DNA from: an uncultured Christensenellaceae bacterium
GTDB lineage: Bacteria; Bacillota; Clostridia; Christensenellales; MGBC116941
Assembly (NCBI GenBank): GCA_910585035.1
Contig: CAJUEF010000002.1
Coordinates: 108,343-124,808, forward strand
Reading direction: 5' to 3'
Length of the DNA: 16,466 nucleotides
The position numbers and the translations under genes are program-made. Of the stretch, positions 8,211-15,512 are shown one piece after another (the stretch's first letter is position 1; each line of letters begins with the position of its first letter). Under the pieces are notes generated by a model. That model did no database searches. It saw only the letters and a program-made list of their open reading frames with translations, and had not been told where the DNA came from.

Positions 8211-9437
8211 TTAACTTATGCTATCGCTTAAATCGTCCCTGTTATTTATGGATACCCCAAGGAGTATTCCCATAAGCGCCATACAAGTAAGAAGGCTGCT
8301 GCCGCCATAGCTTACAAAAGGCATTGTAATGCCGGTAAGAGGTATCATTTTAATAACTCCGGCAATAATAATAAATCCCTGCAAAGAAATGATAGTGGTG
8401 CAGCCAAAAGCAAGTATCATATGGAAGCGGGTTTTGGCATATCTGGCTATAATGGCGCCGCGGATAATAAGCACAATATAAAATGCAAGTATAGCCATAC
8501 CAAAAATAAGCCCAAATTCCTCGCAAATTACAGCAAATATATAGTCTGTATGCCTAGCCGGCACAAGAGACGGCATACCCCTGCCTATTCCAACTCCAAT
8601 AAGACCGCCGCTGGCAATGGCGAGAAGCCCCTGCACAATCTGATACCCATAGTTTTGGTAATCCAGCCAAGGATTTCTCCAAACGGCAACCCTCACTCTT
8701 ATATGGCTGAACATTTTATAGGCCGCAACAGCCCCTCCTGCACCTGTTCCTATTCCAATTAAAGACAAAAGCCAGTTATTTGTGCATACATAAAATACAA
8801 TTAAGGTTGTGCCAAAATAAAGCATAACCGCACCAAGGTCCTTTTGCACTACCAAAAGTACCATACAAAAGGCGCTGAAAACCAGCACGGGCCATGTGTC
8901 CTTTAAGCTTGAGCCGCCGGCAAAGTAAGAAGCCAGTAAAATTACAAGAACAATTTTAACAAGCTCAGAAGGCTGAATTGAAAAGCCGCCTAAATTAATC
9001 CAGTTTTTCGAGCCGCCAACCTCATGACCAAGCACAATTGCAACAAGCAAAATTAAAATACTTATGCCCATTAGAACAAAGCGTCCTTTTTCAAGATTTT
9101 TAAACCTTAAAGTGAGATACATAGCGCCGACCATAACAAATAAGCCTAAAATCAAGAATATAAGCTGTTTAAAGGCATATTCAGGATTTATTCTGTAAAT
9201 AACCAGCACCCCAACAGTTATAAGAAAATTCATAATTATAATCACATATCTGTCAATACCGTTAAAAAACGCTGTAAGTATGTTGTATTGAAATAACAAC
9301 AAAGCTGCTAAAAATATACCGATTACTATGGCGGTAACATCCAGTCTGCCGTCTTTAAAAGCCAAAAGTCCAAAGCCTGTTAAATCAAACAGAGTAATTA
9401 AAAACAAAACCGCCGTACTGCTTATTTTTTCACTCAT
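8211..9437 (-). CDS. FtsW/RodA/SpoVE family (SEDS) peptidoglycan glycosyltransferase
   Basis: The 408-residue polytopic protein has about ten to eleven membrane helices and the SEDS signatures GGSKNWINLG and QPSELVKI (about 141-161), QKDLG (198-202), the extracellular loop WLDYQNYGYQIVQG with the probable catalytic Asp259, ARHTDYIFAVICEEFG (294-309), and PLTGITMPFVSYGGSS near the C-terminus. SEDS proteins polymerise lipid II into glycan strands and act as a pair with a class B penicillin-binding protein, which is the next gene. The start ATG overlaps the FHA gene stop by 4 nt. The FHA-SEDS-PBP order recalls the actinobacterial fhaB-rodA-pbpA cluster. Whether it is RodA, FtsW or SpoVE in function is not resolved, so no symbol is given. 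Confidence 0.95.
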   Translation of the reverse strand: MSEKISSTAVLFLITLFDLTGFGLLAFKDGRLDVTAIVIGIFLAALLLFQYNILTAFFNGIDRYVIIIMNFLITVGVLVIYRINPEYAFKQLIFLILGLFVMVGAMYLTLRFKNLEKGRFVLMGISILILLVAIVLGHEVGGSKNWINLGGFSIQPSELVKIVLVILLASYFAGGSSLKDTWPVLVFSAFCMVLLVVQKDLGAVMLYFGTTLIVFYVCTNNWLLSLIGIGTGAGGAVAAYKMFSHIRVRVAVWRNPWLDYQNYGYQIVQGLLAIASGGLIGVGIGRGMPSLVPARHTDYIFAVICEEFGLIFGMAILAFYIVLIIRGAIIARYAKTRFHMILAFGCTTIISLQGFIIIAGVIKMIPLTGITMPFVSYGGSSLLTCMALMGILLGVSINNRDDLSDSIS

Positions 9438-9895
9438 AATTTTTCACCTTCTTCAATTATCAGCTGAACACTGCAGGTACCCAGTGTTATAACATCACCG
9501 TTTACAACGGCTTTTTTGTGTCTTTTAATGTCTTCACCGTTTACAAACGTGCCATATTCGCTTTTTAAATCCTTAATATAAAAGCCGGTGCCGTCAAACC
9601 TTAAAAGACAGTGATTTTTTGAAACACCATCAAAAGGCAAGAATATATCGCTCATTTTTGAGCAGCCAATTATATTAGAGTGACGAAGACCAACCATATT
9701 GCCTATAACCTTATTATCGGGACATTCCAACATTTTCAGCCAATAAAGATGCACAACGTTGCTCTCAACGCTCCGCTTTGTAAAGCGATACTCTGCAAGG
9801 GCGTTTTTGATAACGTTAAACAGAATGAGCAAAATTAAAAACAAAAACCAATAACGCATCATAATAGACAAAAATTCAAATGTCTCTTGGCTCAT
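9434..9895 (-). CDS. Membrane-anchored FHA domain protein
   Basis: The ATG at 9895 is chosen over an upstream in-frame ATG at 9946 because GGAGGA lies 6 nt before it. The 153-residue product has one membrane segment (about 12-31) and a C-terminal FHA fold (about 62-150), with the hallmark SKNH (92-95) and YGTFVNG (114-120) motifs. FHA domains bind phosphothreonine peptides and often report Ser/Thr kinase signals to wall synthesis. Position 78, where the usual GR motif puts the phosphate-binding Arg, is Cys (IIGC), and the SR of SRxH is SK, so canonical binding may be weakened. It is the first gene of the seven-gene operon and overlaps the SEDS gene by 4 nt. No kinase gene is in the window. 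Confidence 0.9.
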   Translation of the reverse strand: MSQETFEFLSIMMRYWFLFLILLILFNVIKNALAEYRFTKRSVESNVVHLYWLKMLECPDNKVIGNMVGLRHSNIIGCSKMSDIFLPFDGVSKNHCLLRFDGTGFYIKDLKSEYGTFVNGEDIKRHKKAVVNGDVITLGTCSVQLIIEEGEKL

Positions 9896-9922
9896 AAACT
9901 TCCTCCATAATTTTTTAAATAC

Positions 9923-9960
9923 TGCTTTAAAGCATAAGGCAGCCAAAGTTTTCCACTTTG
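9923..9960 (-). repeat. Two short inverted repeats in the FHA operon leader
   Basis: Between promoter and start codon lie a perfect 12-bp palindrome TGCTTTAAAGCA (9923-9934) and a 6-bp hairpin CAAAGT/ACTTTG with a 5-nt loop (about 9944-9960). Neither is followed by a T-run, so they are not terminators. They may structure the leader; function unknown. Confidence 0.4.
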
Positions 9961-9970
9961 TTTAAATTAT

Positions 9971-9999
9971 ATTTTACCATATCATTATTAATCAATCAA
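9971..9999 (-). promoter_or_regulatory. Promoter of the FHA-SEDS-PBP-uvrC-hprK-hflX operon
   Basis: On the minus strand TTGATT (9999-9994) and TAAAAT (9976-9971) are separated by exactly 17 nt, a good housekeeping sigma match. An alternative -10, TATAAT, overlaps just downstream. No other intergenic space exists within the operon, so this probably drives all seven genes. The leader is about 70 nt. Confidence 0.65.
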
Positions 10000-10020
10000 A
10001 TTCACTAATTTAAGTTTCTT

Positions 10021-10063
10021 ATAAATAAAATAAGCAGCAAAGCTTAAAATCAAACCTTGCTGC
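10021..10063 (-). terminator. Intrinsic terminator of the peptide-export operon
   Basis: On the minus strand GCAGCAAGG pairs with CTTTGCTGC (9 bp, one G-T) around a roughly 12-nt loop, followed by a T-rich tract. It lies 34 nt after the stop of the 231-residue membrane protein gene, closing the export operon. Confidence 0.85.
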
Positions 10064-10096
10064 CTAATATTGCATATACTTATGCGCACAAATTAC

Positions 10097-10792
10097 TTAT
10101 TGTTTTCTAAATATTTTCACATCAACGGGACAATTTATTTTACGCACTCCCTCATATGTTTCACGGGATTTTGGGTTGTCTTTTCCGTGAATCATAAACC
10201 ACTCCGCATATATCCAAGGTAAATACCCTGTTTCATATTTATCATCAAAGGTATAAGTAAGAGGAAGGTCATACCGCTCAATCATCTTTTTAATAATGGA
10301 TTCATTAATAATCTGATTATGAGTAATCAGCTCAACATAATCTATATCCTTATTTTCCCACAGCACCTCGTTTGATATTTTAATCATGTCAATCATACAT
10401 CGTTTGGTATTCAGCTTTTCAGGCAGCGACTTAATCGGAAAAGCCCTTAAATGCATACGAACAATATGTTTTTCTTTTTCATTTACATGCTGCAAAACAA
10501 GACAGTCGTTTTTTCTTTCATATTTTTTTTCTTCACGAAGGCTCTTAAAATGAACGTATTCTGCATACTTTTCAACTAAATCAACAAACTCAAAATATTT
10601 ATCCTTAACTTCCTCAAAGGGTCTGTTTTCTTTAAAGTCTTTAAGCAGTCCGCCTTCGTCAAGCAGATTTAAAATCTTGTGATTAGATTTTATGGTTTTA
10701 AAAGCAAACACATAAAAGTAAACCCTTATTATAATAATAAGCAAAATAAATGCTCCAACAATTCCAATTAAGCCCCACAATAACCAATTCAT
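10097..10792 (-). CDS. Membrane-anchored protein of unknown function, candidate immunity factor
   Basis: The 231-residue product has one strong N-terminal membrane segment (about 4-30), followed by a soluble domain of about 200 residues with mixed charge. Recognisable local features are a Lys/Glu-rich helix (about 75-95), a segment VRMHLRAFPIKSLPEKL, and an aromatic-rich C-terminal part with GYLPWIYAEWFMIHG. I recognise no family. The start ATG has an AAGGGG site 8 nt upstream and lies 21 nt after the adaptor gene, so it is the last gene of the exporter operon. Terminal position next to a bacteriocin-type exporter suggests a producer self-protection (immunity) or accessory role; that is inference from context only. 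Confidence 0.85.
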   Translation of the reverse strand: MNWLLWGLIGIVGAFILLIIIIRVYFYVFAFKTIKSNHKILNLLDEGGLLKDFKENRPFEEVKDKYFEFVDLVEKYAEYVHFKSLREEKKYERKNDCLVLQHVNEKEKHIVRMHLRAFPIKSLPEKLNTKRCMIDMIKISNEVLWENKDIDYVELITHNQIINESIIKKMIERYDLPLTYTFDDKYETGYLPWIYAEWFMIHGKDNPKSRETYEGVRKINCPVDVKIFRKQ

Positions 10793-10813
10793 TTTTTTAT
10801 CCCCTTTATTTTT

Positions 10814-12253
10814 TTAAGATTTGTCCTTATCATCGTCTTTAAAAATATTCATTTTTTGCAGCAGATAAGTCATCCAGCTTGTTTCCTTGGTAATAATATT
10901 TGCCTGCACGCTCATGTCGTCTTTTAAGGAAAACAAATCTTTGTAAATAGTGTCTTCTTCCCTTATGTTTACAGATGTTTTTACCTGATAGTAAGTATTG
11001 CCGTCCAGCTGGATTGGAGTATCATAAATTTTTTCCACATTGCCGTCTATATACCCATAGTCCTGCCTGTCCAGTCCGTCTACCGTTATTTTCACCCTTT
11101 GTTCACCTTTTACAAATCCAATGCCTTTGCTTGGCACATTTAATGTTACCTGAAAATCCCCCGTTTTATTTTCCTCTGTAGTCAAAATACCAACGACGCT
11201 TCCCGCAGAAAGTACATTATCCTTTCTAATATCGCTTTTATACCTTATATATCCCGCTTCAGACGCAACAACATTATAATAACTAAGGTCTGTATTAACG
11301 GAAGCAATGGATTTCTCACATTCATCCAAAGTGGACTGAAGCTGTTGTCTCTGACTTTTAACCTCAACTAAAGATGAAGCCTTTAAATTCTCCGCTTCGG
11401 ATTTAGCTTGCTTTTCCGTATCGCTGTTTGAATTTTTCACCTGGGTAATCTGCTCTTTTAAGCTGTCTATCTGCTGCTGCACGTTTAGCTGGCTTTGCTC
11501 TGCATAGCTGCTTTTTTCCGTTTTAACCAATTCCAGCTGCTGGTTATACTGAGCAAGAGATGTGGGATCCTTTGCAGCCTTTATTGCTGCTTGAGCCTGT
11601 TTTATTTTTCCGTCATATTCGGAGATCTTACTTTTGTATATTTTTAACTGAGAGTTTTGAGAATGCTTAGAGCTAAGGCTGCCGCCTTTTTTCATAGCGT
11701 TAAGAAGCTCCTGTAAGCTCTTTTGCTGTGACTGAAGTGATGACAGGCTGCTGCCGGAAACACGGGAATTAATGGATTTCATTTGTTTTAAATACTTTTC
11801 AACCTGGGCATAATAATAACCTTCTTTATCGTTATTTTTAAAGGTATTTTTATTTTTATCTATACACTCTTCCATTCTAATCAGGTAATTTATCTGTTCT
11901 TTTGTTTCTTCCAGTTTTTTTTCAAGATTTTCCTTTTCCAGTCCCAGCTTGTCGCTGTACAAAGATAAAATAGGCTGTCCCTTTTCCACGTAACTCCTGT
12001 CCTGAACGTGTATTTCTTTTACCACGCCGTCTACGTAAACCTGAACATCCTGCAACTTGTCCGAAAGCTGGAAAACTCCCTGAACGTCAATGGTTTCCTG
12101 CTTTTTTGTATAGGATAAAAAAACGCATACTGCCGCAAGTAAAAATATAATTCCATAGATAAAAAACGCAATAAACTTATAAGGGTTTAAAAACACAAAT
12201 TCCTTTGTAAGCCTAATATCATCTAAATTATTTAAGCATTTTAGCCTGTCCAC
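10814..12253 (-). CDS. HlyD-family membrane fusion protein (peptide exporter adaptor)
   Basis: The start chosen is GTG at 12253, whose G is the last base of the transporter stop (TAGTG), with GGAGGTG 8 nt upstream. The longer GTG at 12286 lacks such a site. The 479-residue product has a cytoplasmic N-terminus (FLNPYKF motif), one membrane segment (about 27-47), a lipoyl/barrel-sandwich half (about 69-98), a long coiled coil rich in Gln, Ser and Lys (about 100-310), then the second lipoyl half (ASEAGYIRYKSD) and a beta-barrel domain. This is the adaptor layout of bacteriocin exporters such as LcnD or ComB. It partners the C39 ABC exporter directly upstream and would extend the export path across the Gram-positive envelope. 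Confidence 0.94.
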   Translation of the reverse strand: MDRLKCLNNLDDIRLTKEFVFLNPYKFIAFFIYGIIFLLAAVCVFLSYTKKQETIDVQGVFQLSDKLQDVQVYVDGVVKEIHVQDRSYVEKGQPILSLYSDKLGLEKENLEKKLEETKEQINYLIRMEECIDKNKNTFKNNDKEGYYYAQVEKYLKQMKSINSRVSGSSLSSLQSQQKSLQELLNAMKKGGSLSSKHSQNSQLKIYKSKISEYDGKIKQAQAAIKAAKDPTSLAQYNQQLELVKTEKSSYAEQSQLNVQQQIDSLKEQITQVKNSNSDTEKQAKSEAENLKASSLVEVKSQRQQLQSTLDECEKSIASVNTDLSYYNVVASEAGYIRYKSDIRKDNVLSAGSVVGILTTEENKTGDFQVTLNVPSKGIGFVKGEQRVKITVDGLDRQDYGYIDGNVEKIYDTPIQLDGNTYYQVKTSVNIREEDTIYKDLFSLKDDMSVQANIITKETSWMTYLLQKMNIFKDDDKDKS

Positions 12254-12945
12254 TATATTCCCACCTCCTCTTTTTGAGCCACGCACATTTCACGGTATAG
12301 AGGACATGTTTTTAACAACTCCTCATGGCTTCCAAAATCCAAAATACCGTTATTCTGCTCCATCACAAAAATTTTATTGCAGTGTCTGACATTTGAAATG
12401 CGATGAGTAATGATAATTGACGTTTTATCCTTTGCAATTTCATCTATAACGCTTTGCACAGATTGCTCTGTAAGAGGGTCAAGCTGATTTGTGACCTCGT
12501 CAAAAATATAAATATCCCCCTTTTTTAAAAGCCCTCTTGCAAGAGCAAGTCGTTGACGCTGTCCTCCTGAAAAATTGCTTCCGTTTTCTTCAACAACAGT
12601 GTTATAACGCAAAGGCAAGTGGTTTATAAACTCGTCTAACTTTACTCTTTTACACGCTTCAACAACATCTTCCATGGTAAGACTTGAATCATAGTTGGTT
12701 AAGTTTTCAAAAATAGTTCCGGTAAACAAAAAACTTGTTTGAGCAATATATGTAATTCTCTCTCTAAGAGCTTTAAAATCATAGTCCTCTATTTTATGGG
12801 AACCAAAAATAATATCTCCTGATTGAGCATGAACAAAACCCATTAACAGTTTTGCAAGAGTGGATTTTCCACAGCCTGATTCTCCGACAAACGCCACTGT
12901 TTCTCCCTGCTTAATCTCCATATTCAAATTTGAAAACACCGGCAT
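12253..12945 (-). CDS. ATPase domain of the C39 peptide exporter (3' part of frameshifted gene)
   Basis: This frame encodes the nucleotide-binding domain: Walker A GESGCGKST (21-29), Q-loop Gln69, signature FSGGQ (125-129), Walker B IYIFDE (145-150), D-loop-like NQLD and H-loop His181. The ATG at 12945 is internal to the domain. The same frame continues upstream without a stop, through KYDGKSFVSLKDV and a typical ATP-stacking Tyr (VTVRYRG), to the frameshift near 13003. That upstream reading looks like genuine protein, so this was once fused to the gene ending at 12975. If translated alone from the internal ATG (weak GAGG just upstream), it would lack the first strands of the ATPase fold. The stop overlaps the adaptor start. 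Confidence 0.85.
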   Translation of the reverse strand: MPVFSNLNMEIKQGETVAFVGESGCGKSTLAKLLMGFVHAQSGDIIFGSHKIEDYDFKALRERITYIAQTSFLFTGTIFENLTNYDSSLTMEDVVEACKRVKLDEFINHLPLRYNTVVEENGSNFSGGQRQRLALARGLLKKGDIYIFDEVTNQLDPLTEQSVQSVIDEIAKDKTSIIITHRISNVRHCNKIFVMEQNNGILDFGSHEELLKTCPLYREMCVAQKEEVGI

Positions 12946-12974
12946 TCTGCCTCTGTATCTAACAGTTACGTCTT

Positions 12975-14399
12975 TTAAGGATACAAAGGATTTTCCGTCA
13001 TATTTTGCTCCTGCTCCAAATCAATAACATCTGAAAGACGTTCAGAGGCAATAACAGCCTTTTGAATCTTAGCCTGAAGGGACACAATGTTTTTAATAGG
13101 CGTGAAATAATATGTTAAAAGAGCATTAAAAGCTAACAGCTCACCAATACTAAGCTTACCTTTAAAAATAAAAAATGTACCAACCCAAAGCACAACAATC
13201 ATAAAAACACTGTCTACAATATTTTGTAAAGTATTTTTAAAATTTTCTGTGGATTCCGCAGTAAATATCGCCTGAAGCAGCTTCACAAATTTATTTTCTG
13301 CACGGAAGGATACAGCATCCTCAAGCACATATGATTTTATGGTTTCCACACCTGTAATGGATTCCACCATGAAGGAGGAATATTCGCTGTTTCTTTTTAA
13401 AAGTTCTCTGTTCATTTTGTAATAAGCTCTTTTAAACAAAAGTAAAATAATACAAAGCAGAATTATTGGCACAAATGTAATAAAAAACATAGTGGAATTT
13501 TGCCTAAAAAGAATAATGCCTCCGAAAATAACCATAAACAAATCGATTAAAACGCTCAAAGTAGCTGAAGAAACCGCATCTCTTATAATTGTGGTATCCT
13601 GTAATCTTGAGAGAATTTCACCAACCTGCAGCGTTCCAAAAAAATCAATAGGCATTCTTATTACATGCTTGAAAAATCCAAGCATCATGGGAATATTCAT
13701 GTTAGCACCAATATACATAAATAATTTGTTTCGAAACGCTTCGGTTATAACCTTTGTAGCAACAAGTACTGCAATTGCAAGGGAAAAAGAATGCAGCGAT
13801 TTTTCAGAAAATGTAGGCAAAATATCGTCGAAAAGAATTTGAGAATAAAACGAGCCTAAAATTCCAAGGGCGGTTATTATAAGAGAACTGAAAAACACAT
13901 GAACCAGAAGTCTTTTTTGAAATTTCAAAAGGCCAAAAAACCTTGTAAAAAGACCCCTTTTTTCATTTGTCTTTTTAAAAGCAACAGTTGGCATAAAGGT
14001 AATAATTACCCCCGTCCAGTCTTCAACAAATTCTTTTGTTGGAATTGTTACTATTCCTTTTGCCGGATCCCCAAGAGTTACTTTATCTTTACTCAATTTG
14101 TATATAACAACAAAATGAGCAATCTTTTTATCAACAATTACATGAGCAACAGCAGGCAGTGGAATTTCATCAAAAATGGCTTCCTCTTTTTCCTTTGTTT
14201 CAAATCCGCTGGATTCAAAGCCAATTTCCCTTGCAGCGTTTACCACACCGAGAACTGTGCTGCCTTTAGAATCCGTCCCAATTTTATATTTAATTGTGGA
14301 TAAAGGCGTTTTATATCCATAGTATGCTGATATCATTCCAAGACAGGCAGCTCCGCAGTCTTTAATATCATTTTGTTTTATAAACGGATATCTTGACAT
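12975..14399 (-). CDS. C39 peptidase and membrane domains of a double-glycine peptide exporter (5' part of frameshifted gene)
   Basis: The 474-residue frame begins after a strong GGGAGG site. Residues 1-135 are a C39 cysteine peptidase with oxyanion Gln9, Cys15 in DCGAACL, His95 in AHFVVIYK and Asp111 in GDPAKG, so the catalytic triad is complete. This domain cuts leaders after Gly-Gly during export. A type 1 ABC exporter membrane domain follows (about 155-445, six helices). The frame runs out at NPLYP and stops exactly where the ATPase domain should begin, which continues in the neighbouring frame. The substrate is probably the plus-strand peptide at 15549, whose leader fits C39 rules. The gene lies 45 nt after the LytTR regulator. 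Confidence 0.92.
   Translation of the reverse strand: MSRYPFIKQNDIKDCGAACLGMISAYYGYKTPLSTIKYKIGTDSKGSTVLGVVNAAREIGFESSGFETKEKEEAIFDEIPLPAVAHVIVDKKIAHFVVIYKLSKDKVTLGDPAKGIVTIPTKEFVEDWTGVIITFMPTVAFKKTNEKRGLFTRFFGLLKFQKRLLVHVFFSSLIITALGILGSFYSQILFDDILPTFSEKSLHSFSLAIAVLVATKVITEAFRNKLFMYIGANMNIPMMLGFFKHVIRMPIDFFGTLQVGEILSRLQDTTIIRDAVSSATLSVLIDLFMVIFGGIILFRQNSTMFFITFVPIILLCIILLLFKRAYYKMNRELLKRNSEYSSFMVESITGVETIKSYVLEDAVSFRAENKFVKLLQAIFTAESTENFKNTLQNIVDSVFMIVVLWVGTFFIFKGKLSIGELLAFNALLTYYFTPIKNIVSLQAKIQKAVIASERLSDVIDLEQEQNMTENPLYP
13003..13006 (-). other. Frameshift site in the exporter gene
   Basis: On the minus strand the run is AAAA in GAGCAAAATATGAC. Reading in the first frame gives QNMTENPLYP then stop; reading one base back gives KYDGKSFVSL and continues into the ATPase domain. 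A single lost A explains it. The local bases do not form a proper X-XXY-YYZ slippery heptamer and no strong downstream hairpin is seen, which argues against programmed frameshifting. Confidence 0.7.
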
Positions 14400-14444
14400 A
14401 ATATACCTCCCTTTTAATTTTTTATTATGTTGTTTAATAAATTT

Positions 14445-15146
14445 TTAAAGGCTAAATTGCTGTAAGTAATTTTTAAATTTTTCTAAAACTTCCTTTTCCC
14501 TTCGAATGCTGACAGGAATGTTTACGCCGCCGGTGCAGGTAATTTCCCTCTGCTCAATAGCCTTAATATGCGCCATATTTACAAGAAAGCTTTGATGCAC
14601 GCGAATAAATCCCGCCGGAATAAGTTTTTGAACCACTTCCTGAAAAGATTGGCAAGATTCGTAAACCTCAGTAATCGTTTTTACCAAAATATGCCTGTTA
14701 TAACATTCAATATAGATTATATTTTGTAACAAAACAGATTTAACCTGCTTTCTCCATTCAATTTTAAAAACTTTTCTTTTTTCATAATATCTTCTAAAAG
14801 CCCTTTCAAGGGTGCTGGAAAACAAACGAAAACTAATTGGCTTCGTTAAATAATGAAATGCTTCCACTTCAAAAGCATATGAAATTTGGTCGTGATAACT
14901 TGCAGTAAAAATAATTAATATATCAGGACCCGCCGCTCTGATTTTCTTTGCAGCGTCTCCCTCAAAAGATTCAACATCCAAGAATATTACATCAAATTTA
15001 AAACCGTTATTCATATCAGATAATAATTTCTCTCCGGAAATATATTCTTTTACCTGAAAGAACTTTTTGTTTTTATTAAAAACGTTAAGATAGCTGTTAA
15101 GCTTTTGTCTATGTTCATCATTACAATCGCATATAACTATTACCAT
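14445..15146 (-). CDS. LytTR-family response regulator
   Basis: The 233-residue product has a receiver domain (1-120) with acidic pocket Asp7/Asp10/Glu11, phosphoacceptor Asp57 (IFLDVE), Thr81 and Lys102 (TKP), all conserved, so it should be phosphorylated. The LytTR DNA-binding domain follows (about 125-231), with IIYIECYNRHILV, FIRVHQSFLVN and IPVSIRREKEV. Such regulators (AgrA, ComE and PlnC types) commonly control bacteriocin and quorum genes by binding paired direct repeats. It is the first gene of the exporter operon, diverging from the peptide gene. No histidine kinase accompanies it; the cognate kinase must be elsewhere or absent. The ATG has an AAGGGTG site 8 nt upstream. Confidence 0.95.
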   Translation of the reverse strand: MVIVICDCNDEHRQKLNSYLNVFNKNKKFFQVKEYISGEKLLSDMNNGFKFDVIFLDVESFEGDAAKKIRAAGPDILIIFTASYHDQISYAFEVEAFHYLTKPISFRLFSSTLERAFRRYYEKRKVFKIEWRKQVKSVLLQNIIYIECYNRHILVKTITEVYESCQSFQEVVQKLIPAGFIRVHQSFLVNMAHIKAIEQREITCTGGVNIPVSIRREKEVLEKFKNYLQQFSL

Positions 15147-15179
15147 ATAATTTCACCCTTCCCCAAAAATCCACCATAG

Positions 15180-15208
15180 CTCATATTATCCTACAGAAAA
15201 ATTGTCAA
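15180..15208 (-). promoter_or_regulatory. Proximal promoter of the LytTR-exporter operon
   Basis: On the minus strand a perfect TTGACA (15208-15203) is followed, after 17 nt, by TATGAG (15185-15180, 4 of 6). It is the only consensus -35 in the region and gives a short leader before the regulator start. Confidence 0.5.
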
Positions 15209-15249
15209 ACCTAATTCCCCAATTATCTTTTCCAATTTTTTCCACTTAT

Positions 15250-15258
15250 ATTATAGCA
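15250..15258 (-). promoter_or_regulatory. Distal extended -10 promoter of the LytTR-exporter operon
   Basis: On the minus strand TGCTATAAT is a perfect extended -10. TTGCAC lies 19 nt upstream as a weak -35. It may work alone or with the proximal promoter; which is used cannot be told from sequence. Confidence 0.5.
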
Positions 15259-15447
15259 TAAAAAAACAAAAAAAGTGCAAAATTTTATGTATTTTAATAA
15301 TTTTATTTTTTTATACCCTTTAATGTTAAGGTCTTTAAAAATTCAAGTGATTATCTGTACTTAAGTGAAAAAAATCTTTATATTTTAGAACAAAATTGTA
15401 TATTTTCACATCGAATTTGCATTAAAAAATATAGTTTAAATCATTTT

Positions 15448-15464
15448 TGTTGTATTCAACAACA
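15448..15464. repeat. Inverted repeat TGTTGT-5-ACAACA upstream of the peptide promoter
   Basis: A perfect 6-bp inverted repeat with a 5-nt spacer (ATTCA) sits 16 nt upstream of the predicted -35 of the peptide gene. It is placed where an activator would bind. No T-run follows, so it is not a terminator. Binding protein unknown. Confidence 0.45.
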
Positions 15465-15479
15465 CTTTTGCAGATTTTA

Positions 15480-15508
15480 TTGAAAATCCTTTGCCAATGT
15501 TTTAAATT
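15480..15508 (+). promoter_or_regulatory. Candidate promoter of the double-glycine peptide gene
   Basis: TTGAAA (15480-15485) and TAAATT (15503-15508) are separated by 17 nt. The -10 match is moderate (4 of 6), as expected for a regulated promoter. The start site would fall near 15515, within the palindrome. Other AT-rich hexamers upstream are possible alternatives. Confidence 0.45.
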
Positions 15509-15512
15509 TAAG

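Larger units (their letters stand above)
12253..14399 (-). pseudogene. Peptidase-containing ABC transporter (PCAT), interrupted by a -1 frameshift
   Basis: Taken together the two reading frames form one roughly 715-residue C39-peptidase/ABC exporter of normal length and domain order (peptidase, membrane domain, ATPase). The break is at 13003-13006, a run of four A on the minus strand; five A would restore the frame as EQKYDGKSF. Real mutation, assembly error and transcript slippage are all possible. Only the frame break itself is seen directly. Confidence 0.65.

Noticed and set aside
9896..9946. Upstream ATG for the FHA protein
   Set aside because: No ribosome binding site, and the added segment overlaps the leader repeats; GGAGGA precedes the ATG at 9895.
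12254..12286. GTG at 12286 as start of the adaptor gene
   Set aside because: The added residues (RGSKRGGGN) are simply a translation of the ribosome binding site in another frame. The GTG at 12253 has GGAGGTG at proper spacing and couples to the transporter stop.
12990..13015. Programmed -1 frameshifting in the exporter gene
   Set aside because: The bases do not make a proper slippery heptamer in the zero frame, and no stable downstream stem is apparent. A lost A in a homopolymer explains the break more simply.
15345..15368. AAGTGA direct repeat (15345 and 15363) as a LytTR site
   Set aside because: The 18-bp spacing is not the usual 21-22 bp, and only six bases match in an A/T-rich stretch.
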